This document shows positions 1-14,700 of a DNA stretch of 64,000 nt, piece by piece; position 1 is the first letter of the stretch; each line of letters begins with the position of its first letter. Position numbers and translations under genes: made by a program. Under the pieces are notes generated by a model, which did not search any database, was not told where the DNA came from, and was given only the letters and a program-made list of their open reading frames with translations. Where the stretch lies: NCBI GenBank assembly GCA_029964075.1, contig CM057138.1, positions 14,254,932-14,318,931 on the forward strand, written 5' to 3'. Source of the DNA: Patiria pectinifera. Taxonomy: Eukaryota; Echinodermata; Asteroidea; Valvatida; Asterinidae.

Positions 1-746
1 AAAATGAATCTCACAACAGTATGGGGCACAACTGACATGTCAAGTAGTTTCTGTGCAAGAATGTGGGGCTGCATGGTATTGAAAGCCGAAGAAAAATCGA
101 AAAACATAATACAAGCAGAGTTTCCAAACCTAGTGCGTTCTAAATGAGAATAAAGTTTATCTGAACAAAACAAAATTGAATCCTCAGTTCAACGCCCCTT
201 GGTATAAGCAAATTGCAATGGATCGACAAAATCAGCAATCAATGGTTTCAAATAATTCAAAACAAACCGCTCACAGATCTTCATTGCCACGGAGGTTAAC
301 GCAATTGGTCTAAGGTCATTATTGCACGTGACCACTGACTTTTTAGGAACTGGAATAATACATGACCGTTTCCAAATGTTCAGAATTGATTGGGTGGTGA
401 AACAAAGATTAATAATGAAAGTAAAAATGTATGACAATTGATCAGCACAATTTTTGAGGAGGCGAGGAGAAAGTCTGTCTGGACCAGCAGACTTAGACTG
501 TTTCAACCCTAGAAATTGCCGATGTACCTCATCCTCAGTAACAGTTAAAAACGGGTCAGAAGTAACTCCTATATTGAATGATCTCTGCAGGTCACTATGC
601 TTACTGGTAAAATCATGACAGTCAAACCTGTTATAGAATGAGTTAAGCTCGTTAGCATAGTCAATTGTTACAGAAGGAAGCTGATGGGATTTGCTAGGCT
701 TAGAGTAGCAACTCATCATACGCAGACCCTTCCATACTTGCTGCAT
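1..746 (-). pseudogene. retrotransposon reverse transcriptase remnant (fingers and start of palm)
   Basis: From about 746 down to 189 the translation contains SAGPDRLSPRLLK, IIPVPKKS and LRPIALTS, typical of the fingers region of L2/CR1-type reverse transcriptases. A TGA near 186 interrupts the frame; reading on, FFDFSSAFNT (motif A, with the first catalytic Asp) appears in the same frame before the sequence leaves the window. The YADD box is therefore not seen. The copy is non-functional because of the stop codons. Confidence 0.8.
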
Positions 747-1125
747 GTTATTGTCCGTGAAGTGTTTTTCAACCTTTTCTTTATAAACTCTCTTTTCGTT
801 GCGAATGGCGCGTTTTAGTTCTTACTGTATTTCCTTCAGCTCAGCTTTATTTCCTCGTCCAAATACTCCTTTTTTTCCTGTTTATCACCTCTCTAACGTA
901 TTTTGTGATCCACGGTTTGTTGTTAGGGAATATTTTCACCTTTCTAGATGGAATTAAAGTGTCCTCGCAAAACTGAACGTAGCAGCTCACCGTGTCCGTC
1001 AGTTCATGAATATCCTGTGCGGAATCAATGAAAACAGACCAATCCGTGCATGCATAACATTCTTGTAAGCAGGTTGAAGCTTCAGGGGACCACTGCTTGA
1101 ATTCAACTACACGTGGTTTGTCTCG

Positions 1126-2022
1126 CTACACAATAGGTCTGTACTTAGGAAGCAAAAGTACGAGGTTGTGATCTGCAGATCCAAGCTTGGGTAGAAGTGA
1201 AGCATTGTATGCATCTTTAACTGATGAATAACAAAGGTCCAGTGTAGCTTCTCCGCGAGTCGGGCAGTTCACGTGTTGATAATAATGAGAGCCCGCCCTA
1301 TCCAGCTCGCCGTGATTAAAATCTCCATTCACCACAATGAATGCGTCCGGGTGTGAAACCTCCAGATTATGTATAGCTGCTCTCAGTTCCTCACTGCCAG
1401 CTTTAGCAACGGATTTGTCCGGAATGTAAATAGTACAGCACGGTACATGTGAGAATTAACGTGGCAGATAATATGGACGTAGAGAGGTGACCAGAATTTC
1501 CAAGTTAGAGGTACAGGAATGATCCTTCACGTGTACATTATTAGGATGACACCAATGATTACTAACATAAAGGCACAGACCGCCCCCATTCTGTTTTCCA
1601 GTAGCGTCCAAGTCCCGGTCTCCACGTATCAATTTAAATCCATCAATGTTCACGCAATCGTCGTTTTGATAATCCTTTAACCACGTTTCGGTGAAGGACA
1701 TAAGGCTAATGTTCCGGAATTCGTTAAGGTATCTCACATTTGCATACAGTTCATCCATTTTATTACCTATTGATTGGACATTCCCCATAATTATGGAGGG
1801 CAAGTAGGATCTGTTTTTACGCTGTCTGTACCTACGTTTCACTCCGCCGGCTTTTCCACGTTTCCTGCGCCTCATTTCTTTTGGTAGATCTATGTTCAAT
1901 GGGCGTGACGGATCAATGGGCGATTGCGTGTTCATGGAGCGAAGCTCAGCAACTGTATAGCGAAACTGAATTCCATGGTGGCTGTTCACTGGCAAGAAAT
2001 CCTGATTTCCATGAATTGACAT
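1126..2022 (-). pseudogene. retrotransposon endonuclease (EEP family) remnant
   Basis: The translation shows the usual order of endonuclease motifs: NVQSIGNKMDEL near the start (metal-binding Asn), TETWL (catalytic Glu), GDFN, and SADHNLV at the end (catalytic Asp-His pair). An Arg/Lys-rich segment lies just before the domain. One stop codon at about 1453-1455 interrupts it; the frame is the same on both sides, so the break is a nonsense change rather than a frameshift. A second stop follows the SADH block near 1123. In an active element this enzyme nicks the target DNA to prime reverse transcription. Confidence 0.8.
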
Positions 2023-2085
2023 ATCGGTATTTCGGCATACTGCTTAACAAGCAATTACGGAAACATAAACAACCAAGTTAATTAA

Positions 2086-2626
2086 GTTTTTTGAGGCAAC
2101 CACCATAATTTTGGATATTGTCACGAGGCTAAGGTTGAATAGAAACAAGAACGACAGGTAAAAGTAAGTATCAAGAAATGGAGAATCAGTTGTAATTGGA
2201 GAATCACTTGTAAAACGTTTTATACATGTTTGACTGAATTGAAAGCTAAATTTAAGGACAAGTAGAAGAGGACTTATAGAATAAGGTTAACCTAAAAGCC
2301 AATAAGTCGACCGGCCCTTCAAAAGTTGGGTTTATCTGACTCTATTGTTAAATAGCAAAAGGCGAACTTCATTTCGTGACGACAGGTGAAAACTAACGAA
2401 GTTAGCAGAGTTTTGTCAAACAGGTGTCAAAAGTCAGATTCCACTTATATGTCCCTCTATTTCTGCTAGAATGTTTAGCATGTACACAACGATACACACC
2501 AAATTTCAAAAACGCCACTGCTTTTGTAAATCAGTTTAAAGTGCTATCTTGCTTTCTTATATCAAAACAATTAAATGTACTTTAGTCAAATGTAAGCTTT
2601 GAGAATTGATCTTTGTTTGTCTGCAG
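2086..2626. other. non-coding stretch before the first visible exon
   Basis: AT-rich sequence with no convincing coding segment. It ends in a pyrimidine-rich tract and CAG at 2624-2626, the acceptor of the first EGF exon, so it is read here as intron of the EGF/SEA gene. Confidence 0.5.
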
Positions 2627-2764
2627 ATTTGAATGAATGCATGACCGGTACAAATGAGTGTGCAGCCAACATTGCTGAGTGTACGAACAATGTCGGTAGC
2701 TACATGTGTTCCTGCATAGGTGGTTATGTCTCTGCAGGCTTCCCAACTGGTAGACAGTGCGATG
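2627..2764 (+). CDS. exon: calcium-binding EGF 1
   Basis: 138 nt, phase 1 at both ends (preceded by tctgcag, followed by gtaaac). It codes for DLNEC at the start, the calcium-binding signature, six cysteines, and [12 protein letters not shown], which fits the Asx-hydroxylation consensus. Confidence 0.9.
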
Positions 2765-5700
2765 GTAAACACATTTTCTTTTCTTTGAAAACAAAGTGTA
2801 TGCATTGTGAACTTGCACAAGCACATTCAAACTTGAGTGAACTGGGTCTTCAAATGTTTCGTGATGTAAATGTGTAAAAAAAAAAAATCATGGTCATTCA
2901 AAATCTAACAATGTTTCAGAGGGTTTTGCAGGATATTCTAGAAGGTAGATCCTATCCCCTGTAACTGCAAAATGGCTTGATGCCAGTAGCATGTCCCCGT
3001 CTTGCTCGATGGAGGAGGAGCGCTCATATTTTTTTTGAAAAATTGTTAAAACAGTACTAATAGTAAAATGCTGATGAAGGGAACATTTCGCCACGTTTTA
3101 CATTTCTCCCCTCCCCTATTGCTCCCCCCGTGCGCCCCCCCCCCCCACCCCCCATTACTGGATAGATATCTGCTTGATGCTTCTTCGAAAGATGAAGTAT
3201 ACAGATTGTACCATTGAGTTCCTGTACACAGTTCTGGATTTTACAGAATTTAGGGAAAGTTCTTTTGCAGAAAATTCCCCGGGTGAAAGAGTGAGACTAG
3301 CTCTATTGTGTATCCTTTTCCAGTCAGTTGAGCCTAGAGCTTAGAAACCTGCCTCCTAGTGTTTTGTGCATGATCGGACAGATACTGAATATTCCATTAT
3401 ATGTTTAATTGGTTCCGATTCTTTATAGATGTTGATGAGTGTACGCTGAATCTAGACAACTGCGATACTTCGGTGTCGCTATGTAACAACACTATCGGCA
3501 GCTACATGTGTGACTGTAAGGAGGGGTATGAAAAGAACGCATTGGGCCAGTGTGAAGGTAATTGAATTGTTACAACAGTTCTGTGCTGCACATTTAGTGA
3601 TGTACGGACGACTGATGAAGTTTCACTTGTTGTGGTTTTGGTCAATAAACCTTGCAAAACAGCAGCCATCTTTCACTCTTAAATTTCAAATGTTGATTTT
3701 TAGTATAAGGACTAGAAATGTCTGGCCAAGAGTGAATTTCATTGAGGTGGCAATCCTCCCGCCTAAACTGACAAATTAGATTTTCTACAAATTAATGAAA
3801 ACATTCAAAATTTACTGTCACTCCCCATAGGGAATCTCGGGGCAGTGCGTAAAATGAGGTCTTTGGTTTTGCTTTATGTATAAACTTATCTCAATCTACA
3901 AAACTTTGTCCAGGTTGTTCTTCAATTTACCATTTTTATTGTAATATCGTAACACTTACATCCATAAAAGAAAAGAGGTTTGTAGAATTTTGCAGGATTG
4001 AGGGAAGGAAGATCCAAACCACTTACATTAGTAAATAAAGAAAAACAATGTCATTGGTTTTCTTGCAAAATGTTATTTTTTTTGTAGGATTCAGGAAGGT
4101 TCTTGGCCAAAATGCTTAAGGAGTTTGGGGTTGATGGAATGTTTGTTGACATCTTACCCAATTATTTAGATGTGAATGAATGTGATGACACTCCGTGTAC
4201 GATGGTCAACTCTATGTGCGCCAATCTGCCAGGGACGTATGAGTGCAACTGCGTGTTAGGATTCTATCAACAAGCCTCAACATGTCTGGGTAATATTTTG
4301 CTATTCCAGATTTGCTGGAAATCGTAACTCTTATTGATGATTTTTTTTTAAATGGCCATTAAAATAATGATGAAATTATCATACAAATGTTGTACAGATA
4401 AAAAGGGGAAGTTAAGGTGTGAGCATGACTATTATGCTAATGTGGACAAAAACTTCCCAAACGCTATAGTCGCAAAAAAAAAAAAGAAATAAGAAAAGAA
4501 AAAAGATAGAAGACAGAAGTCGACAATGTTGCAGTGTGCATTACTGTGCACGCATATGGATACCCCAGTTATGGCAGCTATTGCTTGGAATGCCCGTTGT
4601 GGGAGCAGTTAGCAGAAGGTTTCGGTCATTACTGTTTGGCAGGGTTGTAACGAGTCACTACCTTTTTGTGACTCGAGTCGAGTCATTTCAAGGAAGTGAT
4701 TCGAACCGAGTCGAGTCATTAGGTCAAAAAGGTCGAGTCGACTTTTTTGTTGAAATTGTTGAAGTTGAAATTCGGGTCTGGAATATTTTTTTATCATCTA
4801 TATGATATATATAAATATATGTAACTAGTTTTTGAAAACAGGATATACATTTAGTCAGAGTATGCATCATGGGCTAAAGAAATAGCCAGAAGCTGATGCT
4901 GAAACCAAGAATTGGGAAATGCGTTTAAAGTCTGGTTCGGGGATGGTAGTTTGTGGGCTACATTGTAAAACCGCAAAGAAATTTGTTATACAGCGTATAC
5001 TTGTACGCGATAAGCAGCAAAAAATGACAGTAACGCGAAGTTCGCGAACATAAATAACTTCACCGGTAGTCACTGCAATATTTCGGACAGGTTTTGGACT
5101 AGAGTGATATAGCCTTCGACTCGAGTCGACTCATTTGCTCACAGTGACTACAAGTCGATTCGAGTCGCCAAAATTGTATTTTGAGTCGGAATCGAGTCTA
5201 GTCATTGACTCCAGTCATTACAACTCTGCAGTGGTGCTCATGCTTATAGGTAAGTGGCCAACCTTGTCAACAGTTAAAGGGTCGCCTTATTTAAATGTAC
5301 CTATTGTTTTCTCAGAGGCTTATTCAAAAGAGGCATCTGCCGTGTTTGAAGTCATCAGCGGCTTGGCTGTGGACGGTGCTGGATTTGATCTGGCAACAGG
5401 CTCCGTCGCCTACCGCCAGGAATTGAAGAATTCGGTTCGTAGATTGCACCAACAACATTTTTTCTTCAAATTTATTCCCCCATAAGTTATCAAATAATTG
5501 ATATGGATGTGGTGTGTTTAATGGACAAAAATGGACAATGGAAAGCGGAGCCAAACATTTACAAAGGAAACTGTTATTAGATCAGCACTTCAATGAGTTC
5601 AACAATGAGTATACACATCTCATATCTTTTAGTTGATGACGTCCCAGGAAGTTTGATTTAATCTTTTTAATACCCATGAAAAATGGCAACTGGTTATCGC

Positions 5701-8700
5701 TTCAACAAGATCAATGCTCTTGCCGATGCCATAGACAGGTGGTGGCTTTTGTAAAATATTGACTAAACATTTCCAATTTGTAACGTTTTGGCAGTGCGTG
5801 AAAGTTTTGTTGAACGTTCATAATATAAAAAAAAAATGAATTGACATCTTGAATTGCTGGTTCTCTTTATGAATCATGTTGAACTCAGATGGAGGAAGCC
5901 TTCGGAGATTCTTCTTTGAGTAGTTCCTTCAGGGATGTAATCATCACAAACTTGACGCTGAACTCGGACTCAACAGCAGCTCTACTGAAGTTGGTCATCA
6001 ACTTCCAAAGTGGCTCCACGCACTCGGATCTAGACATCATCATGGCATTGCTTGGCCAGCTGACAGGTAGCAATGGGGGCCAGCTGGCTCCCAACCACCA
6101 GCTGATCAGACGGACATTCATCATCGGCGACCCTAGTAAGTACTTACACTCGAGATATAAACCAACCTCTATTATAACAAGTAAGTCCTCGCATAAGATG
6201 AATGATTCTGAGTCAAGTGCGTTTCAAACTCAAATAATAATCTTTATTCTAACAAAGAAGAAAAGCAAACAGAGGAGACATTCACAGTTAGATAATTCAT
6301 ATTCTGCTGGGTTTTTTTTCCAAACCAGAGTGTGATTCAGCGCCCTGCGAGAACAGTGGTGAGTGTGTTGAAGACAACTTGGCCACGGGAGGATACATGT
6401 GCACCTGCCCGACGGGTTACAGCGGACAAAACTGCCAAGTCGGTGGGTGAACTTCCGTACAAAATAGCATGATTTTTATATTGCGGGTAGAGACTAGTGG
6501 GAAAATGGTTCATATGGGATTTGCAATTTGTCACAGAACCCAACAAAAAATGGAAAATGTGTGCATGATTGCCACTTTTTATATTTTTCGTGATCTATCG
6601 TGTACGTTCGTGTTTTCCCCTCAGCACCATGTGACGTCATCCCTTGTATGAATAGTGGGAATTGCGCAGTTAACCCTTCATCAGACACTGGCTACACCTG
6701 TACATGTGGTCAAGGATTCAGCGGCCCGCGGTGTGAAACGATAGGTAACTTTCTTAATAAAGAAGCTCAGCACTTAAAGAGATACAGTGTCAGGATGTTG
6801 GTTGGTGGTTTTCTTTTAATCAAAAGCAGAGTAGGCATGTGCCAAATGAGGGATTAAAGGAAATATCAGTGCTGTCGTCCAGTCCATCACAAGTCCCTGC
6901 CAGTGTATCATTAGTCCTTCAGTCGTAAGTCAAGTCACTAGCTATATTTCAGTGAAATGCAACAAAATGATTCCTTTGTCATTGTTCAACTTGTTACTTG
7001 TGACTGACTTCATAAAAGGACTTGTTATTGACCGGACCACAACACTTGGAAATATACAGATCATTTCATGTAAACTCAAGAATGTATATACTATGATGTT
7101 ACTTGGTATGTAAAGGCTTTCTGGTAATTACAACACTGTTATTAGATTTCGATATCTCATTTCACGCTTATTGTAAACATACCTTGTTATTTAAGGGCAC
7201 AGATTTTGTCCTGTAATGCTCTGGTATACGTGCATCTGTGCGCGGTAATGACTCAAACGGGTTGTTTGCAGTGGCTAACTACGGGTAGGGGAAGGCACAG
7301 GGGCACGTGCCTCCCAGTGGATGTCCATGCCTCCCGGGAGCCCAGCCCCGCCCTCTCCCACAATGCATTCTCCCATCTCCCCCATCACCCTTTTAGAATC
7401 TTGAATTGAACGTAATGATATCATTTGCCTTCATTGCCCCGCCTTGAAAAATGTAATGCCTCACGATGCCCCCTCCCCCCAAGAAAAAGTGTAATCCAAG
7501 GTAAGCCACTGGTTGATTGATGGCTGAAAACAAAATATATTAATGTTTTGCTTTAAGAATGTATCGGTATTTGCTCTTGCTTCTGTTTAAAATTGAACGG
7601 GCACGCCAAAATGGATTTTCATCTCTGGTTTATTTTAGCTTTACCCTCCTCCGGGATATGATTCTATCTGATTTTTTTATTTTTTTTTATTTTCTCCTAA
7701 GCACCTTGTCAAATGGGCAACGACTGCGTAAACGGAGCAACTTGCGTCAACGATCTCAACAACCCTCGGGGATACACCTGCAGCTGTGACGTAGGATTTA
7801 TGGGAGAAAACTGTGAAAAAGGTAACGAGTTGGAATTGTTGTGCTTGTTGGAAAAGAATTAAGCTTTAGTTCAATCTGTCTTGTATTTTTGAAAATATTG
7901 AACATTTCTATTTTTCATATGGGTTCAATGACATCAGTGACATTAAAATAGTACAGAAGTTGCAGAAAAACTGTCTTACAAACTGTCTAGCTGATATATT
8001 TCAATAATAAAAAAGGAATTGCGTGGAAGGTCCAATCTATGCCTTTGAATAATGACAGCAGTTTAAAAACGGTGTTGTTGTTTTTTTGAAATTCCGAAGG
8101 TGGTGAAGGTTTAAGGTATAGTTTCAGGTTTCATGATTGAGGAGTTTCTTGCTCTTTTTCAAGGTATGCAATGTGCTATAGTCATATATTTGCAGTCACT
8201 CTGGGAAACAGAATGGTAATATGCAACAATCCCTTAAAAATATGTCATGAGACTTGCGACAAGAATAAATAATGACTGCCGAATATGTACGTATTTTCGT
8301 TTCAGCTTGTACGCTTTCATGTGCGAATGGCGGAGCACTGGATCTTGAAGCATGCACATGTACATGCACCGACAACTGGAGTGGACTGAGCTGTGACGGT
8401 CAGTTAAAAACAGTCAAAACAAATAAACAAAATACAGCATTATACTTTTTGGGTTGGGGTGGGGAGTAGCAAGGGATATGTGAAGGGCCAGGGACGCAGA
8501 GTTTACGGCCTTGAATTTGATTTCTGTTTAATGCCGTGTATACAATTTTTAAAAGGACATCAAACCTGTGACCTGTTTTTATTACAAAGCCTGTATGCTC
8601 TTAACTTGTGGCAAGATCCACCTTATTGGTTCCATTGCTTGATTGTAATTTTGTTTTAGATATAATTGGAGTTAGCATTGCATTTTGCTGGGGCTTTAAC

Positions 8701-11700
8701 ATGGATTTGTGGGGGTAGCGGGTTTGAAACATGATCTTACGGACTTTGGAATTAAAGATTAACATCAGACATGTGGCCGATTTGTTCATGCATTGAAATT
8801 TGAGGCACGGGTTTAATAGTCACATTAAAGCCTTATACTGCCCAACGTGTTTGCCTCCAAAGCCCCAGCACTGCGTCGTCTCATGGATTCATCAACAAAT
8901 AAATACATTTTATTACAGTAGGTGTTTATCGGTTCAATGTTATGTGATTGACACTAGATTGTACATTGGACTGCATGAATGGTGGTAATCTGAATCAGAC
9001 GACATGTCAGTGTATGTGTGAAAACGCTTGGATGGGAACGACCTGTACTGGTAATTATACCTCCATTTCTGTATTCCATATACCTTTATCATGCTGTCAC
9101 CATTTCAGTCATGTTCCCTGTATCCAAAATTAGTTCGAATGATAATATATTTAGTGCAAAAAAGGAACCAGACTATTTTTCCTTCCAGCCTCTCTTTCGT
9201 TAAGTTGATTTGAATGGCTAAAAATCACGATGGCCGCATTATGATAACGGTCTAGAGGGAACAATGAAAGACTATATGGTCCACAATTCCTGAAGGTCCA
9301 TAATTATTGACGATCGTGTACAATACATATCAGTTCTTCCAAACAAGTAAAGGTACAAACAAATGAGGGACAATGGAGGTACGTGATTGCAGCTAAATAC
9401 CGAACACACTTTGTTCTGTTTGGATGTGTACTTGCCTCCAATGTCATGGCGCAACAAATATTATTAAGCAAACAAGTTGTGCTAGTTGTAGCAGAAACTG
9501 TTGTGCTGACCTTGCAATACTTGGAGATAAATTCTGTCCCTAAAGTCATGGTGCATGCGGACTGTTTTCTGTGCCTACATACTTGCAGTGTCCATGAAAT
9601 AAACAGATGCTCTGTTTGCAGAAAATCATTTGAGCTCACCAGGCATTCTTCGCCTGTGTTAAAAAAAAATTGAAAGAGCTTACTATTAAGAAAAAAAAAT
9701 GGGATAATCTTTGTTCGCACTTTCTGTTATTTTTCAGAATGCGGCTTAACTAGCTGTCCGCCAGGAGAGGATCTGTTCAACAGCACTTGTCAATGCTCAG
9801 GTATAGGCAAATAAGGACAATGTTGAACGTTGGAGACACCTCCCTCCCCTTTATGGATTCATGTTTGTCATATTCACAAGACAACTTGAATTTGCAGAGT
9901 TTGGCTAACAATCCTACATGACCCCACTATGCCGTTATTTTCCAAGTGACAGTGTTTTCGGTGTTTCCTTTTTTAACATTGTTCTCAATCTCAATTAAAC
10001 AAAATGACAAGAACGTGCCGAACCACACCTAATGTATGCAAGAAATAACACAGTTGCCTTTATGGGCACTCATTAATTATCAATATAAATATTAATTATA
10101 AACTACTATTTCATTTTACTCATTGCTCACTTTTCTTGTTGTATGTATGTCAGCTTGCCCGTTCACCTGTTTCAATAATGGAGTGCAGGATCAGAATTGC
10201 CAGTGTACATGTGACAGTGACCAGAACTGGACAGGGGATGACTGTTCCGGTAAATGAACACCCATTATTGGTTCTATTGTATTAACTTACATGTATACAT
10301 TTGTCTGAGTAGGGAAGCTCTCCTCTTGCTCTGCAATTGTAGTTTGCTGTGTCATACAACAAATACTGAAATTTTGGACAAGATATACCAACCTTGGTTA
10401 TCACTCCTGTGACGTCACACAATTGTTTTGCTTCCTCATTATTTTGGACGAATAAAGCAAGGCGAACACTCGACATCTAACGCAAATGCGGTTGTGTCCA
10501 CATACGAATAATGCAGGAATTTCATAAAATCACAGTAAGACACTTTTGGTTTCGTTCCCCCCCTTCAATAAGATCTATCGATAAAGTCGAAGGAGAAAAA
10601 TGACCTTTTGAAAAATGGACATTGCAGGATTCGAATCAGCGACCTTTTAATGCAAAGCTCATCTCGTTAACCCTTTGAGCAGCCCGGGGGTAGTTTTTTT
10701 TTCTCCACATTTTCCAAATATGGGCATATTTTTTTTTCAATGGGCCAATAAGGCCAAGCTTCCATGTAATCCTCACCCTTACTATACACCACGAGCCTGT
10801 AGACTCCCATTGGCCAGACCCTAGCCACTCCAGAGTAAGGAGTGTTGAAAGACAGAAGCCAAGATGGCGCCTAATGCCTTTGTGCAGTAATTGGAGCTCT
10901 TAGTGGCCAACCCCTAAGTGCCCCCGATCCCTTTGTGTCAACCCCTCGTGCCGCCCAGAGCTCAGACAGGTTGCAAACAATCCCTGGACATGTGAATGAC
11001 CTATATCTTGTGCATGTCCGGGCATGCGGGGGTTATTGACTTATAAACAGTGTGGAATAAAAAACCTCCTTGTGGTTCCACCGTGTGATTTTTTTTTGAT
11101 AGTCTGCTCCGAGGGTTAACCACTAGGCTTCTGTGGCAGATCCACGACCGTTGTTCGTTAGAATACTTTGAATGGGATTAATAGACTAAATACTTACATT
11201 GATATGACGTTATATTTTTTTTCGCATGAATAAACACAATTTTCCCATTTTAACAAATCAACAATGAAGATGTACAAAGGCCTTCTGTTCAAGCAATAAT
11301 GAAAAATTCGTCGAGGATGTTAAGTAAAGGTTAATACACTTGATTGCGCGCCGTTTGCAAGCTTTTGTTTTAAAAACATTATCAAAAATGAATGCTCTTT
11401 CAGATTTTCTAAACATCAATATAAGCCACACCTTATAACAGAAGAAATGAATCTTCATTGGCCACGTGCGATCCAAGTCCTGTAGCCATTCCAACCAAGT
11501 GAAGCTTACATTATACTTGGCGAAATTATTGCCCTTGTTTAATAGCAGAATTACTATTCGTTGGCATAATGAGGCCTGATGAAATGTTGTCACCTTGATG
11601 ACAAATTTCGTTCAGCATCTTCTAAATTTGTTTATTGCAGGGAAAGTAGCTCATTTGCAGTTATGTGGTAACACATCCCAACTTTAACGTTTCTTGTCAG

Positions 11701-14700
11701 ATAGAACGTTTACATATGTTAACTTTTTGAATGTCTTCATGGCATTTGAAAACTGTCATCTGTTCTGTTCTGTTTACAGTATGTCCGTTACAATGCGCGA
11801 ATGGTGCAGAGCTTAATAGTCACACCTGTGAATGTTCATGCACAGGTAACTGGATGGGAACAACTTGCTCTGGTAAGAGTTGTGTCTACTTTTCAAATTA
11901 CGCTATTGTTGTCTTTCTGTTTCTTGTCATTGAATATTTCACAGAAACCCAATCATCTTTCCTCGTTTAAGAGTTTGGAAATCATGCAAACTCTTAAATG
12001 AGGGGCATCATGATGTCAATACACGTTGATGTGGGTGTATCGATCTTGTAACACATCAGACGCAGTGATTTTTGTTGGTGTAAATTTGAAGCTGACAAAT
12101 AGAGAATAATTGGACAATTTATTTGTCGTTACGGCAACGGAAGCTTTGTGTGTGTCAACATGGAACAAGTTTCTGTTATTCAGTGTATAATGTGATAAAG
12201 CCGCAGTTTTCAAGGCTAACTTTCTTCTTCAAGAAAGTCTAATGTAGACTCGACAATGTAATGTTGTCCTTCTGTATGTAATGAACTGAAGTCAGTTTTG
12301 TGAAATCAGCAATTGATGTGGGTTAAAATCGATGAGGTATTGAGGTTTTCAATAAAATAAAGAAAAGGAAAAACAAATTAGTACAACTATGATATGAAAG
12401 ACATGAATTTGAACCTTATTTACAGAGTGCCAATTGAACTGTGCAAATGGAGGGAATCTCAACAGTGGGACATGTCAGTGTACATGTGCAGGCAGCTGGA
12501 CTGGAACCACCTGTTCAGGTGAGTTTTGCTTTTAATCGTAGAAAATGAGCGTCATTAGAAATGACTGATTTTGCCAACTTTCAAACTGGCTAAATGTTCA
12601 AATCATTTTTTTGTACTCAAAACACACAGACGAAAAAAAACGTACGATTTTAATTGTCTTCTCTACTGACGGAACCCTACTGATGGGCCAGTCGGCTAGT
12701 TGCCAATTTTCATTTTTCAAATTCAATTTAAACAACTATATCATCAGTAGTCTCAAATAATTATTAAATCTTGTGAAAAAAAATTATGTTTTCAGCTATT
12801 GGCCATTTGTTAATTGAACAAAAAAATGGCTATCCTACTAGCTACATAGTGGAAATGTTAGAACCAGGACTCGTGGTTTAACTTGAAATTTAATGTTTTA
12901 TTTTTTGAAAACTTGTTCTTTAGTTTATTTAAAATAGTTAAGATACTTGTTTAATGTAAGGTATTGTGATTGTTCTTCAGACTGTCCACTTTCCTGCGCA
13001 AATAACGGTACGCTGAATGACAGAGCATGTCAGTGTCAATGCGATAAAAACTGGATGGGAATTACCTGCACTGGTGAGTATGGATGAGTCCTATATGTAT
13101 ACAATAGAGCATTGCTATAACAAACACCACAATACGAAAATATGGCTAAAAACGAACCTTCTCTTTTGGCTTTTAAATTGTATGCTTATATAAACAGACC
13201 ATTGTTAGCCTGAAAGTATTATTCGGTTACTCGATCAATCGATTGCTGTGTCGATTATTCATGTAAATTTTTTATTCGATTAATCAAAAACCAAGTTGTG
13301 AAAATAAAGCCTTCCTGAAAAACCTAAAATTCAAACATTCGAGGAAGTGCTAGACGATAAAATATTTTTCCACGATTAAGATATCTGTCTAAACAAATTG
13401 GAATCGCGTACGTATGCTCCAGATCTATGCGATATCGTTTTTTTAATCGTCGCTTTATCCTCAACCCAAAATTTCCGGCCAAAAATATTTGCCCTCTATA
13501 TCGACCCAATTATATGTATGTTCATTATAAATGGTTATATGACATCTCATATCTCGTTGAGACCTGAATGTTGCTGTAGTCAGCTGCAAGCATGACTGAT
13601 TTCTAGTCATATACCTAGGTGTTTTACAGTGTATAAGCATACACGATATTTATACAACTCCCGAATAAAGCCTTAGCTTTTTATTGGAATGTTCCATCTG
13701 CCACCTCTTGAAATAATTCTTACCGTTGCACTCATAAACATTCGTAATCTGTATTTTACATGTATAGCACTGTAAACGGCCAATGTTGTACTGTTAAAAA
13801 AGAAAATTGACAAATGGAGATTTTTGTTGCAGACTGCAACTTGATTTGCATGAATGGCGGAACGCTCAACACTGCAACTTGCCAGTGTTCATGTGCCCAG
13901 AGCTGGACTGGAGCTACCTGTTTAGGTATGGGAACGAAATTAGACATTTACAATTTACAGTGAGTTATCGGGAAGGGCTCTAATATTTTGAGGGGGCTGG
14001 CATTCTCAAAAACTTGTCAACAAAGCTTCAATAAGTCAGTTCATCATCAAAATGATAATTTCCCATACAATAATTAGCGGAAGATGAATTTGGTATTTAA
14101 AAACCGGAGATAAATTCATATACATCATCCATCATGACCATGGGGATCAGTTGGCATAGCTGTATTTTCTTGCACCTACCACTGTGACCCTATAGCTAGA
14201 ATCCTATCTTGGCCCATGTGTGTGTGTGTGTGTGTGTGTGTGTGGATTTTCGGTCCCTACCTGATTCAGTGACCTACTGAAGTGACCCACTTGTCTGGAA
14301 TATTCCTCCAGTTCCTTTTGTCCCCATCACCTACACTGTTATTTCCTTTCCCATATAATACCATGGGACCTCACTTTAAATGAGTCGAAAGAACCTGAGA
14401 TCTTTTTTTATAGTATAGCGGTGGTACAGTATTAAAAGACTGTACCACCGCTCTACCATAAAAAAATGTGCTGTATCCAGCCTGCATTGGCAGTCTCCCA
14501 AAATGCAAAGACATCTACTGTAATCCGAAGCCATAAACAGATGTGTGTAACATTTTTCATGTTGCTAGCATTGGGACTTGAAGCATGATTCTTTCAGGTC
14601 CTATGTCTCAGGCAATACCCATTTACCCCCATGTGGAACTAACTTGTTTGTTTGTGTCAGAGTGCCCGCTGTCTGCATCAAGTTGCTCGAATGGAGGTAC

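Larger units (their letters stand above)
1..2085 (-). mobile_element. L2/CR1-type non-LTR retrotransposon, decayed, runs off left edge
   Basis: Read on the minus strand, an apurinic-type endonuclease region (about 2022 to 1126) is followed by a reverse transcriptase region (about 746 to 1), the order found in the Jockey superfamily (L2, CR1, Rex1). A basic Arg/Lys stretch precedes the endonuclease, as is common in this group. The copy is dead: in-frame stops are visible near 1453, 1123, 822 and 186, and the frame changes between the endonuclease and the reverse transcriptase parts. The RT palm continues past position 1, so the 3' end is outside the window. The element lies upstream of or in an intron of the EGF/SEA gene and in opposite orientation. 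Assignment to L2 rather than CR1 or Rex1 is uncertain. Confidence 0.85.

Noticed and set aside
2557-2830. Minus-strand open frames over the first EGF exon
   Set aside because: They are shadows of the plus-strand exon, which has splice sites and a clear domain.
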